Assembly (NCBI RefSeq): GCF_013087525.1
Contig: NZ_JABFCS010000001.1
Span: 3,968,001 to 4,032,000, forward strand
From: Ramlibacter montanisoli
GTDB lineage: Bacteria; Pseudomonadota; Gammaproteobacteria; Burkholderiales; Burkholderiaceae_C
Length of the DNA: 64,000 bases
Reading direction: 5' to 3'
A program made the position numbers and the translations under genes. The first letter of the stretch is position 1. Each line of letters begins with the position of its first letter. The notes under the pieces were generated by a model. It saw nothing but the letters and a program-made list of their open reading frames with translations. It was not told where the DNA came from and made no database searches. Positions 60,745 to 64,000 of this stretch are shown one piece after another.

Positions 60745-63700
60745 TCAGCGCTGCGTGCCCAGCTCCAGCTTCAGCGGCACCATCTTCGTCACCTCGCCGC
60801 CCACCGCGGCCGGCGGTGTGGCCGCCACGCGGCCGGCGTCGATGCCGGCCTCCGCCAGCGCGCCCGCCATGGCCTGCGCGCGCTGGGTTCCCAGCTGCTG
60901 CAGGGCGCCGGCGGGAAGCGGCTGCGCCTGTTCCAGCCGCTGCCGCAGCCCGCGGTAGAAGACCCGCGCATCGGCCACCTGCGGCTCGCCCTGCACGAAC
61001 TTGATCGCGCGCTGCCACGCCGGCAGGGATGCGGGCGCGGGGCCGCTGGCCGCGGCGCCGGGCGCGGACGCCGTTTCGGCGTCCTTGCGCGCCTGGTCCA
61101 GCGCCGCGTCGCCGAAGCGGGCGGCGAACAGCTCGCGCATCGCCTCGCGCACGGAGCGGTCGGCCAGGTCCAGCGGGCCCGGCGCTTCGCCGGGTGCCAG
61201 CTTGATGCCCGCGCGCCGCGCGATCTCGGCGCGCACCGCGGCCGCGCGCAGCGCCGCGCTGTCGGCGGCCTCGTGGTAGCCGCCGGGCACGGTCACCTTC
61301 AGCTGCGCGCGCTTGGCGAGGATGGTGCCCACCTGCTGAAGCTTCTCGCGCTCGGGCGGCAGCAATCGGGCGCTGCCGGGATCGAATTCGATCGCCTCCA
61401 GCTTCTCGCCGGACAGGCCCAGCATCGCGCCCAGGGCACGGAAGGGCGCCGTGACGATCTTGGTGAGCAGGGCGCCGATGGCCTTCCAGATGATGCCGCC
61501 GTAGCTGAATTGCGGGTCGCTCATGTCGCCCGACACCGGCAGGCCCAGGTCGATGCGGCCATCGCTGTCCTGCAGGATCGCGATGGCCAGCTCCAGTGGC
61601 AGCTTCATCGCGTCCGGGCTGTCCACCCGTTCGCCCAGCGTGAGCTTGTCCAGGATGATCTGGTTCTCGCCCTCCAGCCGGCCGTTGCGCACCTTGTAGC
61701 GCAGGTCCAGCGAGATCTTGCCGCCCGAGATGCGGTAGCCGGCGAACTTCATCGAATAGGGCGACACGGGCACCAGGTCCACGTTGCGGAACACCACGCC
61801 CACGTCGGTGTTGTCGCGCGGCACGAAGGGGTTGAGCCCGCCGCGCACGCGCGCCAGCCCGAACTCGCCGACGCGGCCGTCCAGCTCGATCTGGCTGCGG
61901 CCATCGCGCTGCGTGGACAGCCCGGTGACCACGCCGTTCAGCTCGTGGATCTCGGCGCCGAACTGCGGTCGCAGGCTGCGGTCCTCGAAGTCGAGGTGCG
62001 CGTTCAGCAGGCGGATGCGGGGGATGCGCACGGGAAAGGCGTCCTCCGCCTGCGGCGCCGCAGGGACGGCGGCGCTCACCGGCAGCGCGCCGGCCGCGGG
62101 TGCGGGTGCGGGCGGCCGCACCAGCAGCCGCGCGGCGTTGAAGCTGCGGTCGTCCTCCAGGATCAGGATCGCCTTGGGCTCGTCGATGCGCAGCTCGGGG
62201 ATCTCCAGCAGGTCCGGCGCGAGGCCGAGGCTGAATTTCTCCGCCGCGACGCTCTTCCAGCCGAGGAAGGGCTTGCCGTCCTTCTCGTTCAGCGCGAGTC
62301 CCGCCAGCTCGAAGGCGCCGTCGTAGCGCACCGGCGCGCTCGCCTTGCCCTTGGCGGTGCCGACCTTCAGCCGCCCTTGCGTGGACACCGTGCCGCCCGC
62401 GATGTTCAGGTGCACGTGCTGCGCCAGCAGCGGCTGCAGCGGCCGCAGCGCGAGCTGGCGAGCCTGCAGCGAGGCATCGACGGTTCCGGTGGCGGGCACG
62501 ACCTTGCCGCGCACGGCGAGCTGGCCGCCTTCGGCCATCCGCAGGCCCGCCTGGAAGGCCACGGGCTGCTGCAGGTCGGAGCCCACGCCCTCGAGCGCGG
62601 CGCCCACGTCCAGCAGGCGCATGCGGATGCCGGTGGGCTTGTCCTCGGCCTCGATGTTCCAGCGGGCGAATTCCACGCGCCTGGCGAGCACCCTCCAAGC
62701 CGGCCCCGGCTCCGCCACGGGCGCAGGTGCCGGCGTGGCCGCGGTTCCCGCCTGCGGCAGCAAGGCGAGCAGGTCGAGCGAGCCGTCGGCAGCGCGCACC
62801 AGCCGCAGCTGGCCCTCGTCGGCGACGATGCGGCCGATGTCGATGCGGCGGGCGGCGAGGTCCACGGCGCCTTCGCTGAAACCGAGGCGCGCCAGCTTGA
62901 AGGGCGCGCGCTGCGCCTGCGTCAGGGCCACGCCTTCGAGCGCGAGTGCGGCGTTCGCCACTTTCAGCTGCAGCGCCTGCGGCGTCTGCGCCGCGTGCAG
63001 CTGGAACTGCAGGCCGGAGCGCTCGATCGCCAGCGAGACCGGCGGCTGCACGGTTTCGTCCACCGCGTTCAACGCGAACTGCGCCAGTTGCACTTCGGAG
63101 ATGGCCAGTGTCCACGGCGCGGGAGCTGCGGGCGCCGGCGCGGGCTGCGCTGCGCGCGCCGCCGTCGGCAAGGCCAGCTGTGCCAGGTCGAGTTCGCCCT
63201 TCGCGTCGCGCCGCAGGTCGAGCCGGCCGTCCTGCAGGCGCAGCGCCGCCACCGCCACGTCGCGCCGCACCAGGTCGGCCACCACGCCTTCGAGGCGCAG
63301 GCTGCCCAGCGCGGCGAACTGGCCGGCCGCGCCATCGCGCGCCAGTGCGAGCTTGTCCACGGCCAGCTTCGCGCCCTCGACCCTGGCTTCGAGCCGGCCG
63401 TCGAGATAGGAGACCCGGTAGGGCAGCGTGGCCGCCATCCGGCCCTCGGCCACCTGCAGCCGCGTGAAGGCCTTCAGGTAGGGTTGGTAGGACGACAGGT
63501 CCATGTTCTCCAGCGTGACCTGGCCGGTGGCGCGGATCGGGTTGAGCGAGGCCTCGCCCTGCCAGCGCAGCCGGCCGCCGGTGGACCATTGCGCCGTGAA
63601 GACGTGCTTGTCCCGGTCCTCGGGCAGGGTGCTCAGGCGCTCGATGTCGAAGGCGATGGGCGAGAGCACCGCGGCATGCCCGGCCTGCCGGTCGTCCATG

Positions 63701-64000
63701 TCGACGCGCCCCTGCGCCAGGGCCAGCCGCTCGACCACCAGGCGCGGCAGCCCGGCGTCCGGCGGGCCGGGCTCGCGCTGCAGGGTGGCCAGCAGGCGCG
63801 CGAAATTCAGCTGGCCATCCGGGGCGATCACCAGGTTCACCCGCGGTGCGCCTATGTGCACTTCCTCGAAGCTCCAGGCGCGGCGCACGATCGAACGCCA
63901 TTGCATGCGCAGGCGCAGCTCGCCGACGGACAGCAGCGGCGCGCCGTCGGTTTCCGCCAGCCGCAGGCCCTGCACGTGCAGGCGCAGCGTGAAGGGGTTG
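60745..64000 (-). CDS. DUF748 (AsmA-like) envelope protein, 5' end outside window
   Basis: Partial: at least 1,085 residues, the N-terminus lies beyond the right edge. AsmA-like repeats of short beta strands fill most of it, with DUF748 blocks such as NPFVPRDNTDVGVVFRNVDLVPVSPYSMKFAGYRI and LPLELAIAILQDSDGRIDLGLPVSGDM. Near the C-terminus an OmpA-like stretch (IEFDPGSARLLPPEREKLQQVG) is visible. AsmA-like proteins bridge inner and outer membranes in lipid transport; for DUF748 this is inferred. The second large AsmA-type protein of the window, after YhdP. Confidence 0.9.
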   Translation of the reverse strand, partial: NPFTLRLHVQGLRLAETDGAPLLSVGELRLRMQWRSIVRRAWSFEEVHIGAPRVNLVIAPDGQLNFARLLATLQREPGPPDAGLPRLVVERLALAQGRVDMDDRQAGHAAVLSPIAFDIERLSTLPEDRDKHVFTAQWSTGGRLRWQGEASLNPIRATGQVTLENMDLSSYQPYLKAFTRLQVAEGRMAATLPYRVSYLDGRLEARVEGAKLAVDKLALARDGAAGQFAALGSLRLEGVVADLVRRDVAVAALRLQDGRLDLRRDAKGELDLAQLALPTAARAAQPAPAPAAPAPWTLAISEVQLAQFALNAVDETVQPPVSLAIERSGLQFQLHAAQTPQALQLKVANAALALEGVALTQAQRAPFKLARLGFSEGAVDLAARRIDIGRIVADEGQLRLVRAADGSLDLLALLPQAGTAATPAPAPVAEPGPAWRVLARRVEFARWNIEAEDKPTGIRMRLLDVGAALEGVGSDLQQPVAFQAGLRMAEGGQLAVRGKVVPATGTVDASLQARQLALRPLQPLLAQHVHLNIAGGTVSTQGRLKVGTAKGKASAPVRYDGAFELAGLALNEKDGKPFLGWKSVAAEKFSLGLAPDLLEIPELRIDEPKAILILEDDRSFNAARLLVRPPAPAPAAGALPVSAAVPAAPQAEDAFPVRIPRIRLLNAHLDFEDRSLRPQFGAEIHELNGVVTGLSTQRDGRSQIELDGRVGEFGLARVRGGLNPFVPRDNTDVGVVFRNVDLVPVSPYSMKFAGYRISGGKISLDLRYKVRNGRLEGENQIILDKLTLGERVDSPDAMKLPLELAIAILQDSDGRIDLGLPVSGDMSDPQFSYGGIIWKAIGALLTKIVTAPFRALGAMLGLSGEKLEAIEFDPGSARLLPPEREKLQQVGTILAKRAQLKVTVPGGYHEAADSAALRAAAVRAEIARRAGIKLAPGEAPGPLDLADRSVREAMRELFAARFGDAALDQARKDAETASAPGAAASGPAPASLPAWQRAIKFVQGEPQVADARVFYRGLRQRLEQAQPLPAGALQQLGTQRAQAMAGALAEAGIDAGRVAATPPAAVGGEVTKMVPLKLELGTQR

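Overview
The window is a very GC-rich bacterial chromosome segment, almost wall-to-wall genes, with many GTG starts and ATGA or TAATG stop/start overlaps. The gene set and order (YhdP, PurU, DUF1631, DUF2277, DUF4197, Smg, a fused indolepyruvate:ferredoxin oxidoreductase beside an AsnC regulator, lysM-dprA-smg divergent from def-fmt) point to a betaproteobacterium of the order Burkholderiales, most like the Comamonadaceae (Variovorax/Ramlibacter-like). This placement is an inference from gene content. I see no tRNA, rRNA, CRISPR array, insertion sequence or prophage.

Layout. 0-2.6 kb: outer-membrane channel and periplasmic adaptor of an RND efflux system; the pump gene would lie just off the left edge. 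2.8-13.2 kb: glnE, divergent from yhdP, then a nitrilase-family hydrolase and a DctS/DctR-like two-component pair. 13.3-15.1 kb: a 38-residue membrane peptide divergent from mltA, then an AsnC/Lrp regulator. 15.2-24.7 kb: indolepyruvate oxidoreductase, yajC-secD-secF and a DUF1631 protein with a long glycine-rich linker. 24.7-30.8 kb: lysM/dprA/smg against def/BamE-like/fmt/azlC/azlD. 30.8-41.8 kb: central metabolism (pgk, pyk, fba) and purine synthesis (purC, purE, purK), interspersed with a cyclase-like protein, a desaturase, a CnoX-like thioredoxin and Sua5. 41.9-47.5 kb: a degenerate SGNH protein, a SemiSWEET-like protein, dacB, the tsaB-rimI-udg operon and a glycosyltransferase. 47.8-52.3 kb: a large two-partner-secretion exoprotein without a visible partner. 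52.3-58.6 kb: FAD-linked oxidase, LysR regulator, purU, DUF4197 protein, class III aminotransferase and small proteins. 58.9-64 kb: an ABC exporter and a DUF748 (AsmA-like) protein running off the right edge.

Shared themes. Envelope biogenesis is prominent (SecDF-YajC, YhdP, DUF748, a BamE-like lipoprotein, MltA, DacB, LysM protein). Translation and tRNA modification are covered by def, fmt, tsaB, sua5 and rimI. De novo purine synthesis and C1 metabolism are covered by purC, purE, purK and purU.

A major caveat is that 18 genes, including ones that should be essential (secD, pgk, purC, sua5), carry about 25 small indels in total. Nearly all are one base, often in short G or C runs, and the conserved protein simply continues in another frame. 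I read these as uncorrected sequencing or assembly errors and give each such gene one full-length coordinate range.

The strongest non-gene structures are three long inverted repeats of one REP-like family, each between convergent genes, and one pair of another widespread inverted repeat between pyk and fba. I found no convincing wholly new system. The best leads are an orphan secreted TpsA exoprotein, two apparent pseudo-enzymes (SGNH-like and cyclase-like), a eukaryote-like glycosyltransferase, a small membrane peptide whose stop shares a hairpin with its convergent neighbour, and recurring promoter-like motifs followed directly by 5' leader hairpins.
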